From the NCBI RefSeq assembly GCF_000001735.4, contig NC_003076.8, positions 22,509,835 to 22,573,834 of the forward strand: a DNA stretch of 64,000 nt, in the 5' to 3' direction. The notes beneath the pieces were generated by a model. It searched no databases and was not told the DNA's origin. It was given only the letters and a program-made list of their open reading frames with translations. Below, piece by piece: positions 33,309 through 46,212 of the stretch (within the stretch, counting starts at the first letter, position 1; each line of letters starts with the position of its first letter). Both the position numbers and the translations under genes were made by a program. The stretch is from Arabidopsis thaliana (Eukaryota > Streptophyta > Magnoliopsida > Brassicales > Brassicaceae).

Positions 33309-34358
33309 TCACAAAGGACATGAATCTAGTTGACTTACTAGCTAATCGTCAAGGGTGCCTCCTCGATTGCCTAGCCTTGGTCATTAGGCAAATATATCAG
33401 AGAATGTAATTTGTTGGTTGTTTAGTCTGGAATTGTACTACAAGCAGATATATTTTTTTTTCTAAAAAAACTTTTGGAGTCGGAGGGAGGACGACGCTGA
33501 GAAGTAGTAGTTTTAAGATAAGCAGCTTTGTTTGTGTATACCATTTAACATAAGCTCCTTTAGGATTCATGCCCAACTTGAACACCCTTTTGATTTTTGG
33601 GTTTTTATTAGTTTCTCTCATGCAATTTCGTTTCTGTACTATATTACTTTGCCCGTTTTGTTTTGGTCAAGTTTGTATGATGCCGACACTAATGATACTG
33701 ACAATCAAGACCATGCAGAGAAAGAAGAGAGACACAAGAAAATAATTCATATCGACCTATTCAAACAAAAGAAACCTATTCTACTGAATAAAGCAATGTC
33801 TAACCAGCAGGGCAGAACAAGGAAGAATCAACTTGGCCAGTGCTAATGAAGAATAAAGGATCTATGCCATTGATGTGGATGTGTTCATAGCTACAGAAAC
33901 TTAAAGAAAATCCATGAAAATGAAGAAATGTAACTTCTATTATGTACACACTTGAACAAGGAGCGACCAGATTTCCTTTTCAACAAAAAAAAAAAATGAT
34001 CTACTACATCACTTTTGGAAATCACAAAAACACAATCCCAAAGGATGCTCATGCTGTTACATTTGTCATGTCTCATGACCTCTGAAGTTCCTAAGGCAGA
34101 TGAGGAGCTTACAATATGATAGATACATACAATACAGCCCAAATGGCTAAAACTTGGAGAAACAAGATCAGTAACACTGGCCAGGCTAACTATTTGGCTG
34201 CAACTAATACAACTACACAACAACAAATTCAGAAACAGTTAAAACAAGAACATCTAAACACAAATGGATGGAAACCCAAAAGGCCAAAACATCACCACAA
34301 CACACTGGTCTTTAGAAGTTTCACATAAAAAATGGCAAAAGGAAAGGTGTCTAATAAC
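33309..34358. other. Convergent region after the DEK gene
   Basis: 33309-33700 is the probable 3' UTR of the DEK gene. 33870-34330 is AT-rich; some may be 3' UTR of the minus-strand RRM gene. Small open frames on both strands have no domain support. Confidence 0.5.
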
Positions 34359-34541
34359 TTAAAGAAGGTAAACGTTTGCCAAGTTTCTTTCCACTTCTAG
34401 GTAACTAAGCTGAGTTGAAGAAGAGATTTCACCAGTAAGAGTCTTCAATCTTTGACAAGAGTCTGCCTTTCTATCTTCTTCCTCATCTTGCTCTTCTTCC
34501 ATAAGGGGGTTTATAGTTTTGCAGTAACTCTCAAAGTCAAT
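34359..34541 (-). other. Candidate alternative 3' exon of the RRM gene
   Basis: Sixty codons are open to a TAA at 34359-34361, preceded by ...GGGTAG|ATT, an acceptor. A strong donor GTAAGTAG sits at 34821-34814, 12 bases after the RRM gene's stop codon. Splicing 34822 to 34541 joins ATA AAA to ATT GAC in phase 0 for the minus-one frame of the RRM gene (residues LLNEYQIK), not its main frame. The predicted peptide is acidic (DFESYCKTINPLMEEEQDEE). In the main frame the exon would simply be 3' UTR. Confidence 0.3.
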
Positions 34542-34834
34542 CTACCCATAATGTTATGAATTTAAGAAGACAACAGAAACCATAGTCAGTAAAGAAAAGG
34601 GCAAAAGTATAAACCACAATGATAACTATCAACTCGAAAAATCATTGAGCTACAAGAGTATACACAAGTTAGACAATATGCCCTTGCAGACGGCTAAATT
34701 TTGATCAGAAAAACGAACCAGGCCAGTAACTAGTCAAAGTCTTAAAGCAAAAAAATCAAAAAGAATGGTAGAATTTACAATACATAAGGAACAAAAGTTA
34801 CCATCAGATTCAACTACTTACTTTTATCTGATAC

Positions 34835-36967
34835 TCATTCAGTAGTAAGCCGCCTTCTTTTCCCATAATCAGTATCCCTTGATTTTGAGCGATGGTTATC
34901 CTCGCGAGACAACCGCGATTTGTTGTGTCCTCTGGATGATCGGCCTCTGTTCCATTCCTCATCATGTTCAGGTTCGTCCCTGTGTCTAGTACGATGATCA
35001 CCACCATATCGTTCTCGTTCTTCTCTATGACGATCCCTCTCCCTTTCCCTTTCTCTGTCACGAACATGTTCTCTGGAGCGTTCACGATCCTTATGATGAT
35101 GTTCCCTCTCACGCTCACGACCGGTGTCTCTATCATCACGATGCCTTCTCTCTGGCATATCATAACCGTGACCAACATCTTTCTCCCTCGGTATGTCCCT
35201 TTCATAACCAGCATCTTTATCCTCACGATTCCTTCTATCAGATGAACCAGACCATTCCCTTTCTGAAGCTCTTTCTTTTTCCTTCACAGGATTTGGACGA
35301 GCCCCTCTTTCGTGATTAACCTCTCCATACTGATGATCAGATGCAGCTTCCTCCCCATAACTCGATTCCGCAGCTCTTCCACTACCCAGATCTTCACCAG
35401 CACCCCACCCTCCACTGTTAGGATCCCACATTCCCATATTATGCCCTCCATCAACACCAGCATTAGGCATCATTCCCATTCCATTCATCGGCATCCCTCG
35501 TCCAAAAAATGCTGGATTCACATGAGGTGCCACTCCAGGTAAACCAACTCCTCCTACAGGAGGGAATGATGACAAAAGCCCAGGAAACTGTGGACCTGGA
35601 GCCCCAGGGAATCCTCCATACCCTCCCATTCTCGCCATCGGTCCACCAAAAGCTTGTTCAAACCCTTGCCCCATCATTGGTTGATGCATCATATTCATAG
35701 GAGGCCCTGTACCCATTCCTTGACCAAACCCACCATTACCCATCAAACCTCTTCCACCCATCCCATTAGGCCTATTCCTCATTGGACCACCTGGTCCTCT
35801 ACCACCCATTCCTTGAGCATTGCCTCTACCCCAATTACCTCTACCAAATCCTCTATTTTCCCCACCTTGGAAATTCCCGCCAATGGCGTTGTTGTTGTTG
35901 TTATTGTTGTTGTTGGCCACGAGTGGTTTACTTGGAGGATCAGCAGGCCCTCCTCTCTTAGCTTGTGCAATTACAGATTGAGCCTGTTGGGTCCTATTCA
36001 CCTGTGCCTCTCCCATTCTCTTAACCGAATATGGGGACGCATACTCAACAACACAAGGCCTACCGTTGAATGGATACCCATTCAGCGCATCTTTGCAAGC
36101 CGAAGCTGCCACAGGATCATAGAACTCTACTTGACAATACCCTTTCGACTTCCCACTAGCTTTCTCATCAAAGAACTTAACCTCCTTCACTGCACCATAC
36201 TTGCACAACTCTGCCTCAAGCTCCGCATCAGTTGTCCACCAATGCAGATCCCCTACGAAAAGAAAAGCTCCACCGCCTCCTCCACCACCAGTTCCCCCGC
36301 CAACAACACCAGGCATAGCGATATTAGCTCCGTTCCCAACCATGTTACTACCAGGTCCAGGAGGAATCCCGCCATTAACATTACCCATCACAGGTCTCAT
36401 CAAATTCTCGTTATTCCCCAACACAGGCGGTGGTGGCAAGAGACCCTGCGAAATATTATTCCCTCTAGGTGCCTCGAGATCATTAGCCCGATTAGAAGCT
36501 TGCCCTAGCTCAACTCTCAGCCCACCTCCAGTACCAGTACCAATTCCACCAGGAATCTCCTGGCTAACATCGCTTACCTTAACCTCCTGAGCTCCATATC
36601 CACTAGAAGCGACCACCACATCAGTACCACTTCCACTTCCTCCTCCTCCTGACTCTGCTTCTGCTTCTTTCTCAACGCTCTCACCAACCAAACCAGGTAT
36701 CGAAATCGAAACCTCAGCTTCACCTAAAACTGGTTCAACCCTATCTTCCTCCTCCATATTAACCTTCTCCTTTTCCTCGTTTCTAGATCCCGCTTCGTCG
36801 TTCTTTTTCATAGACTGAAGAAACCCTTCTCCAACATTAACGTCGTTATAAAGATCCTCATAATCATCATCCTCTTCCTCCGCCATAAACCCGTCGTCAG
36901 CAACGGCAGATATCGCCTCGTTTTGATGAAATTGATCCATCTGATCTCTCCCATCTCCCTCATCCAT
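34835..36967 (-). CDS. RRM protein like cleavage factor I 68 kDa subunit
   Basis: A single coding exon of 710 residues. After an acidic N-terminus comes an RRM: AFLFVGDLHWWTTDAELEAE (RNP2 region), GKSKGYCQVEFYDP (RNP1 region) and CKDALNGYPFNGRPCVVEYA. The W-W-T-T-D motif after RNP2 is typical of CPSF6/CFIm68, which helps choose poly(A) sites. A Gly/Met/Pro-rich middle (GFGRGNWGRGN and MGMWDPNSGGW) and an Arg/Glu/Asp/Ser-rich C-terminus (RERERERDRHREERER) complete the CPSF6-like order. The ATG at 36967 is preferred to an in-frame upstream Met in an AT-rich leader. From memory At5g55670. A nuclear role in pre-mRNA 3'-end processing is inferred from family resemblance. Confidence 0.92.
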   Translation of the reverse strand: MDEGDGRDQMDQFHQNEAISAVADDGFMAEEEDDDYEDLYNDVNVGEGFLQSMKKNDEAGSRNEEKEKVNMEEEDRVEPVLGEAEVSISIPGLVGESVEKEAEAESGGGGSGSGTDVVVASSGYGAQEVKVSDVSQEIPGGIGTGTGGGLRVELGQASNRANDLEAPRGNNISQGLLPPPPVLGNNENLMRPVMGNVNGGIPPGPGSNMVGNGANIAMPGVVGGGTGGGGGGGAFLFVGDLHWWTTDAELEAELCKYGAVKEVKFFDEKASGKSKGYCQVEFYDPVAASACKDALNGYPFNGRPCVVEYASPYSVKRMGEAQVNRTQQAQSVIAQAKRGGPADPPSKPLVANNNNNNNNNAIGGNFQGGENRGFGRGNWGRGNAQGMGGRGPGGPMRNRPNGMGGRGLMGNGGFGQGMGTGPPMNMMHQPMMGQGFEQAFGGPMARMGGYGGFPGAPGPQFPGLLSSFPPVGGVGLPGVAPHVNPAFFGRGMPMNGMGMMPNAGVDGGHNMGMWDPNSGGWGAGEDLGSGRAAESSYGEEAASDHQYGEVNHERGARPNPVKEKERASEREWSGSSDRRNREDKDAGYERDIPREKDVGHGYDMPERRHRDDRDTGREREREHHHKDRERSREHVRDRERERERDRHREERERYGGDHRTRHRDEPEHDEEWNRGRSSRGHNKSRLSREDNHRSKSRDTDYGKRRRLTTE

Positions 36968-37697
36968 CTTAAAAGACTCTTCCTTGTGATAAAAAAAAAA
37001 GCTCCTTTCTCGAATCAGATTTATCACAAGCTTACGTTATCACTCGCTCGAACATGAACAATCTCAATAAAAGAAGAGATTTTGCAGAAATTTTGTCACC
37101 GGAGACAGGACCTGTTGCTAGAAACCCTAATCCGGTAGATTTGTGAAATTTCTTGGATTTTCTTTTTTGATTTCTTTACAATTAAAATTATTTTTTTCCT
37201 CGATGGAATCCAACTAATTTCACTAACATGCACCGTACACAGTCGCGCATTGTAGAGCCTTTTTCTAGTGTAGAGATGACACGTGTTTTCCGAATTTACG
37301 AGAACTAACAACAATCCAATACGCGTGGTTTCATGACCCAGAACAAATGGGCTTGCTTTTAATGGGCTCACTTATGTGAACTACCTGTCGTTCAAACTTT
37401 CGAAAACTTATTAAACGACTCGTCGTCTGATCATTTCTGAATAAAACTTCCTGTCGTCTCATAATAACCGGTTTTAGCCGGTTAACGGCTACTTCACTTC
37501 CGACAATACAGGCGCCACCAACGGTCATATATCTCTCGATTATCACAATTCACAACGTTTCGTGTTTAAAATAATTCTCTTTCTTATAATAAATCCATTA
37601 ACCGAAACTTGCAAATACTTATTTTACTAAGAACTGAGAATCAGAACACTTTGGATTTTTGTTATCTTTCCCAGAATCAGACAAAACAAGAAAAACG
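36968..37697. promoter_or_regulatory. Divergent promoter between the RRM gene and the AGP gene
   Basis: Contains a telo-box AAACCCTAA (37122-37130), about 155 bases upstream of the RRM gene start, and two TGGGCT site II-type boxes (37348-37353, 37363-37368). No coding frame is supported. Confidence 0.5.
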
Positions 37698-38699
37698 ATG
37701 CGTCGGTTTGCTGTAATTTACATTTTTGTCTTCTTAATTTCCATTTCTGGTAATGTAAAAGCGGCCAATGCACCCGCTCAATCGCCGAGACTCGCCGTGA
37801 AACATCATCCTCCGGCAAAATCTCATCATCTTGTTATTTCTCCGTTAAAGGCTCCGACAAAGTCTCCTCAAACGCCCACTTTACATCCGCCGGCAAAATC
37901 TCATCGTGTTATTTCTCCGTCGAAGTCTCCTTTAACTCCTACTTTACATCCTCCGGTGATCCAAAAATCTCCAGAGGCACCATCTTCGACGAAGCAAACA
38001 TCGCCTTCAAAGTCTCCGGAGAAATCCTCTGTTTCCTCTCCGGCGGCCTTTGTGACTCCATCGATATCCCCTGTTCTTTCTCCGGCGACTTCCCCATCTT
38101 GGACCACTGCATCTCCATCGAAATCACCTGTTTTTACTCCGACGAATTCCCCTGTTTCCTCTCGAACCATTGCTTCTCCATTGAAATCCCCTGTTTCGTC
38201 TCCGGCGACTTCCCCTGTTACATCTCGTACCATTGCGTCTCCTCTGAAATCCCCTGTTTCATCTCCGGTGACTTCCCCTGTTTCCTCTCCGACTACATCC
38301 ACGACTCCTGTCTCTACGCCTGCAACTTCCCCTGTATCCCCTCCCACTACAATTCCAGGGAAGTCTCCAATCTCTGCTCCAATGATAAGTCCCACCACCT
38401 CAATAGAATCGCCTGCCACCACCCCATCAAACCAACCACCAGTCTCCGCCGATGCTCCATATATCGCAGCAACATCGCCAGTAACAACCCCTGATATTCC
38501 ATCAACTCCAGCGAATACGCCGGACATATTTCCTTACGGACGAGGTCCGGTGAGTAGTTCTGCACCAGCGACGGCGAATCTGGCTCCAGAGACTGCTGAG
38601 GTTCCCGCCGGAGCCAAGTCGGCTTCTAAATTCGTTCAACATGATCTCCTATGCATATTTTTGATCTTAGTAGCCACTTTGGTTCTTCCAGCTAACTAG
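37698..38699 (+). CDS. Arabinogalactan-protein-like GPI-anchored protein
   Basis: A single exon of 333 residues. A signal peptide (FAVIYIFVFLISISGNVKA) is followed by a long Pro/Ser/Thr/Ala region made of SP, TP and AP dipeptides with repeats such as SPLKSPVSSPATSPV. Non-contiguous X-Pro is the known signal for hydroxyproline and arabinogalactan addition. The C-terminus (FLILVATLVLPAN after a small-residue stretch) is a GPI-anchor signal. The product should be a cell-surface AGP. I recall the locus At5g55680 being annotated as a glycine-rich protein; a 208-codon Gly-rich frame does run antisense at 37901-38527, but only the plus-strand frame has coherent secretion and anchor signals. Confidence 0.85.
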   Translation: MRRFAVIYIFVFLISISGNVKAANAPAQSPRLAVKHHPPAKSHHLVISPLKAPTKSPQTPTLHPPAKSHRVISPSKSPLTPTLHPPVIQKSPEAPSSTKQTSPSKSPEKSSVSSPAAFVTPSISPVLSPATSPSWTTASPSKSPVFTPTNSPVSSRTIASPLKSPVSSPATSPVTSRTIASPLKSPVSSPVTSPVSSPTTSTTPVSTPATSPVSPPTTIPGKSPISAPMISPTTSIESPATTPSNQPPVSADAPYIAATSPVTTPDIPSTPANTPDIFPYGRGPVSSSAPATANLAPETAEVPAGAKSASKFVQHDLLCIFLILVATLVLPAN

Positions 38700-38955
38700 C
38701 TTTTTGTCAGACTATAAGAAGACTCTTCAGTATATCTTGTAATTCTAATGAACAAGATACTTACTTGTTTTGTATTGATTACTTTATAGTATATTAATGT
38801 TGGTAGATTATATTTGTTAGTACAATATGTTTTCGTAAAAACACCATTTTCTTATTCCATGATATAGCTATGAAAAAAATCAACAAACTTAATAGAAACT
38901 TGATAAAAAGAAGTTTATAAAGCAACATTCAAACGGAAGAAACAAATGACATTTC

Positions 38956-39789
38956 TCACATAGAAAGTTTACTTGAATCCTCCAAATCATTAACTTGTGC
39001 AAACCTGAAGGGATAATCTTGGAACTGCTTCACATTGTTGAACATACTGTTTCCTAAACCCCAATGTATTGGCTCCATATAAGCTGTCCTCTGTACCATC
39101 GGACCATATGGACCATCCGAACAACTCCCGTAAAACAAGCTTTGCCCGTTCGCTATCATCGGCTCTGTCACATTCGAGAAGGAAGACACTTCCGCAGTAT
39201 TTGAGGTCATCTGGTTATTAAAAGGGAAGAAAGAGAGCCCGTTGTAATCCATAGTAGGCAGAGGAAACAACTGATACTGCTCAAAACATTGCCGATTGTA
39301 ACCGCATAAACCAAGTTGGTCATTAGACCAACAACTAGTGTCAGGAAATGTCTGATTCCTATTCGTAGCCTCTTGGATCTTGTTTTCTACTGCCATGAAA
39401 ACCGCATAGAGGTCATTTAAAGAACACTGGTCGAGCTTTTTGTCCCATGTAGGATACTTTGTCGCAATCGTCGGTTTCTCCACCTTAGTGTTGTTTTTCT
39501 CCAAGCATTCTTGCACGGTGTATGTCTTGGTGCAGCTGCTTGACGCAGTGTCTCTGTACTTGGTTAAGATTTCACGGACTTTGCTCCCATCCTTTGGCCA
39601 TAACTCGGGCTCCATGACCATTTCGTCCCCTGCTCTGCTCGGGCCGTACACAATGACACAAGTGTCCACACCGCAGAGTGTTGAGAACTCACTGGCTTTC
39701 TTATACAAACATGCTTTCCTCTTCTTGTAAGTCGTTATCCTCGTTTTCTCGTTCGTTATCCTCGTCATCTTTACCATCTTTCGACCCAT
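38956..39789 (-). CDS. AGL47: Type I MADS-box transcription factor AGL47
   Basis: A single coding exon of 277 residues, typical of type I MADS genes. Residues 1-60 are the MADS DNA-binding domain: KMVKMTRITNEKTRITTYKK, then RKACLYKKASEFSTLCGVD and CVIVYGP. It has no K domain. The PELWPKDGSKVREILTKYRD segment after the MADS box is common in type I proteins. The C-terminus is Gln/Asn/Phe-rich. Type I MADS factors act mostly in the female gametophyte, endosperm and seed, often as heterodimers. From memory At5g55690/AGL47. A leader intron upstream (to about 40240) is possible. Confidence 0.9.
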   Translation of the reverse strand: MGRKMVKMTRITNEKTRITTYKKRKACLYKKASEFSTLCGVDTCVIVYGPSRAGDEMVMEPELWPKDGSKVREILTKYRDTASSSCTKTYTVQECLEKNNTKVEKPTIATKYPTWDKKLDQCSLNDLYAVFMAVENKIQEATNRNQTFPDTSCWSNDQLGLCGYNRQCFEQYQLFPLPTMDYNGLSFFPFNNQMTSNTAEVSSFSNVTEPMIANGQSLFYGSCSDGPYGPMVQRTAYMEPIHWGLGNSMFNNVKQFQDYPFRFAQVNDLEDSSKLSM

Positions 39790-42038
39790 CCAGATACCTT
39801 TGCTTCAATCTAAAAAGCCATAAAAGAGTAAAACACAACAATAGATCATAATCTTGAAAATTGAAATAGTAATATCATCATTTGGATGTAACGATCAGCT
39901 ACCAAAACATACAGAAACACTACAAATTTACAACCAAAGCACTAATACTAGTAAACATTTTGTTGTCAATAAAAAATTTGTAACTCATATAGCTTTTAGG
40001 TTTACATTTTAACATTTCATAGCAATGTAAGCCTTACAAATGTATAGGGAAGAAAGATTCATATTATTTTATTCTCAATTTTTTCACTAATAAGCATAAT
40101 CCTTATCGTTTTGTCAAGCTTCCTATGCATAATTCCAAATCCATATACGATTAACACGAATAGTAAAACAGATGGGATATTAACATAAAGTAAATGCAGA
40201 GTGATTACTAGAAGAAAAAAAGAATGTATATAATACCTTCTTTAAGAGCTCTACTTTCTGAAGTTTCTTGATTTAACAATGGAGTTCCTCTTTCTGTGTT
40301 TATATAAGACACACGCAAAAAAAGAATATATGTTTTTTTTTTTTTTTTTTGTCGTAAAGAATATATGGTTTATTCTCGAATATTGTTTCCTCCCCTAAAT
40401 TACGGTAGCAATGCTGATATTTTATTTCTTTCCATGTTTTCGAGTAGAATTAAAGAGGACGAAGCTATACAAATCTTTAGTTTCTATGTTCACGCACAAG
40501 TGATAAGAGTTCAGTTAAAGGAAAACATTGTAATTACAGCATGATCAAGAAAGAAGATTTTGTTTGTGATTTGTGCCAATTAATTTTCTCAAATATTCCT
40601 TTTTTGCTTTAATTGAAAACTTTGTTAATATTCTTACGGAAATTTGGCGCCGGAGGTGGCTGAGGTTCCGTTTGCAAGTTGCAACAATGTTCTTATTGGT
40701 CTTCATGGCCACTTTGGTAGTTTGGTTGTATAGAAATTAGAAAAAAGATTAAAGTTTGTTGTCGTAAGTTTGTCACACTTCTGTGATGACTATTTGTACT
40801 GATACTCGATAGTTCATTTTAATATAATACTAGGAGACATCGACAAATAATAAATTTGTTTCATAAAATTTTAAACTACTAGTAGCTGTTGGTGTTGATC
40901 GATTGATCGGTAATTCATAGCCTTTGAAATATACATTTAACAATTTCACCAATCACCATATGCTCATACGCACTGGTATGTAACTAAAAAATGACTAGAA
41001 CTTGTAAAATGTCCCATGCAATTATTACTTAGTGCGTATTTTGAAATTTTGTTTTTTTATCCTTTATTATCTTTCACATTCGAATAAATATCAGCTATAT
41101 GTGATAAACAAAGTTTTGCCACTTGATGAGTAGTACTACGAGACTGAAACGTGACATATCGTGGACCCATGATTTAATTTGATCAAACTATATGACAATG
41201 AAGACGGAAATAATAGGTTAACTTAAATATGTGAGACATTTTTCGTATACTATTTATATGCCAAATTCACTACTATAATTGGTAATAGGCAGTGTTGATG
41301 GTGGCGAGTAGCATGGGATATGTTCTAATGGGATATTTTACATGCTTATCCACTAAGGGACGATATGTTTCCACGTCAGCAAAATGGTTAATTCCATTTT
41401 CTTTGTTAAAAAACCTTATTCAATGGATATTTAATATCATATAAAAAAATTACCATCTAAAAGTACAATTAGTTTGACTATATGCTATTCAAGTCCTCAT
41501 AGTTTTATTATTCAATTATAAGTCAGTCATAATAGAAATTTAAACTTGTTTCCATGTTACACATTAAACACCAGTTTGAAAAAATCAACTCTGATTTTTA
41601 TAATAAAATAAATGTAATCTCAATCATCTCCTGAACTTCAACAAGTAAAACGTTAATTAGTTTTGATAATTTCACTGATTTGTTTCATAAAAACACCTAT
41701 ACTCCTATAAATAATTAAATATTGTAGGCACGAGGTATATAGTAGAGAACGAAAGTTGGGGTCAATTATAGAAATATTTAAAACATACGGGCAAAAAATA
41801 GAAAATAAAGGCAATAAAGGAAAAAGTATAGGGTCAAGAAGGAATTATAAAGTTGATAATTTTCTTGATTTAAAAATTCAGTATATATATCAGAAAAGCC
41901 CCAAATAAATTTTGGGTCGTTAAAAAGAAAAGAAAAAGAGAAATAGAATTTTGCGTTTCAAGTACTCCATCTCCGTCTCTTTTCCTCCGCATCTAAAACC
42001 ATCTGAGAAATATCTCCGACGAAGGAGAAGAAACGAAA
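39790..42038. other. Intergenic region between AGL47 and BAM4
   Basis: AT-rich. The AGL47 leader probably lies in 39790-40300, including TATAAA-like sequence on the minus strand near 40305. A T tract occurs at 40331-40350. The AGP relic at 40630-40740 is listed separately. 41880-42038 is the likely BAM4 core promoter and 5' UTR. No other gene is supported. Confidence 0.5.
40630..40740 (+). pseudogene. Decayed 3'-end fragment of the AGP gene
   Basis: The segment matches the end of the AGP gene at 37698-38699. Read in one frame it gives NLAPEVAEVP (parent NLAPETAEVP). A frameshift later it gives FLLVFMATLVV before a stop (parent FLILVATLVLPAN). CTTACGGA before it matches the parent, with the parent's next 40 or so bases missing. 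It is too short to encode a product, so it is a relic of a local duplication. Confidence 0.75.
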
Positions 42039-44868
<2,830 letters not shown>

Positions 44869-45160
44869 ACACACTCACCACCCATTGGTGTGTTTGTCTT
44901 TTGTTACAGAATCGATCTTTCCTCACCATATTGCTTTTTCAGATATGTGATGAGGAGAACTAATCAAATCAAAAATTGTTATATGATAAAATCTCTCTCT
45001 GTTTCTATTCTTCATTTTGTTCTATCTCTATTGCAAAAGTCTTGCAGAAACCTTTTTCATTGGATCAAAAAGTTACATTGTATGTTTTGATTATCAGAAA
45101 GCGATCCAATACAGAAGGTTTAATCACAGCAAATGTGTTACATACAAAGATATTATTGAA

Positions 45161-45790
45161 TCAAAGGACTTGCCTATCAGCAGCCTCGGCAACAAGAGGC
45201 AACCTCGGGGTCAGACCAAACAAGCAAGCAGAGAATCCATAGATCAAAGAGACAAGCAAGAAGAGGAACACTGTGCTGTCCAAACTCATCACCACATCTA
45301 AACCAAACCCATCTCTAGGATTAAAGCTCCTCTCAAGCAAATCCGGGAAAATCAACAACACATCAAGCACAATCGCCTGCATCGTGTTGAACCTGACGTA
45401 CCTGCTGAAATTAGGGTTCCTCACAACGACGAAGTAGAGAGTGATGAAGATAAGAAACCCATTGAAAGGGAAGCTCTTGAAAGCTCTGATGGCGGGAAAC
45501 AAAGGTTGGATGAGAATCTGAAAAGGTTGGTACTGTGTGATGATGAATTTGCCGTATTGAATCCCATCGAAGAATGGGTAGAAGTAACAGACGGCTGAGA
45601 TTATCCGATCCGATGCATCGACGGAATCATCACCCTTGGATTGGAGTACGAGTGTGGCGGCTCTGTCCCTGGAAAGTCTAGGTTTTGGGAATTGGGTATC
45701 AAGGTTTAGAGGGAGAAAAGAACGACCGGTTAGGGTTAGGGTTCCGGTGAGAGATGGTAATGGAGCAAAAAACTGAGATATTATTGCCAT
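45161..45790 (-). CDS. TIC20-V: TIC20-family chloroplast import component TIC20-V
   Basis: A single exon of 209 residues. Residues 1-55 are a Ser/Arg/Leu-rich transit peptide. The rest is hydrophobic with four predicted helices: IISAVCYFYPFFDGIQYG, FNGFLIFITLYFVVV, RFNTMQAIVLDVLLIFPDLL and STVFLFLLVSLIYGFSACLF. The RFNTMQAIVLDVLL motif is typical of TIC20. The family forms part of the inner-envelope protein channel. TIC20-V is a minor, diverged paralogue whose own role is less clear. The start at 45790 is preferred over an in-frame upstream Met because it gives the known length. From memory At5g55710. Its 3' UTR meets that of BAM4. Confidence 0.95.
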   Translation of the reverse strand: MAIISQFFAPLPSLTGTLTLTGRSFLPLNLDTQFPKPRLSRDRAATLVLQSKGDDSVDASDRIISAVCYFYPFFDGIQYGKFIITQYQPFQILIQPLFPAIRAFKSFPFNGFLIFITLYFVVVRNPNFSRYVRFNTMQAIVLDVLLIFPDLLERSFNPRDGFGLDVVMSLDSTVFLFLLVSLIYGFSACLFGLTPRLPLVAEAADRQVL

Positions 45791-46212
45791 TTTGCTCTGT
45801 TTTTGTTTCACTTCACACAAAACTGAAAGACTGCTTAACACATGATGAGAGGATAATAAACTAAACTCCACTCTGTTTTAAAAGTTTAGCTTAAAACATT
45901 GTGTCGTCTTCTTATCTTTCTAATATGATAAAACGGTACGTAGTTATTTGAAGTAAGGTAACAATTAAATAGCCTCTGTTATTGTCTTTGTTTTTTGTGT
46001 ATATTTAAATATCAAAATCCACCGGTATAAAACGGCGTAATGCCTTTGTATTGGACCCAATTCTTTCAATTTTCACCTAATTTAATTACCTCCGTATTTA
46101 TTTTTTAGTGCACTTCAATGTCTCTTGCATATATATATTGGAGCAAATTATAAACATAATGTTCATAGTGAAATTGTTAGTTGGTTTTAATCTCTTTTTA
46201 AGACAACATATA
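45791..46212. promoter_or_regulatory. Short divergent promoter, TIC20-V and pectate lyase
   Basis: About 420 bp separate two divergent start codons. It has a TATATATA stretch at 46130-46139 near the lyase gene. In-frame upstream ATGs at 46108 and 46159 could extend the lyase, but the 46213 start gives a clean signal peptide. Confidence 0.4.

Noticed and set aside
35654-36508. 284-codon plus-strand frame opposite the RRM gene
   Set aside because: It is a shadow of the Gly/Met/Pro-rich coding strand. The sense frame carries a complete RRM.
37901-38527. Glycine-rich antisense frame as a real gene
   Set aside because: No signal peptide or start context, and it is explained by the X-Pro codon bias of the plus-strand AGP gene. 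Kept as a finding because annotation may differ.
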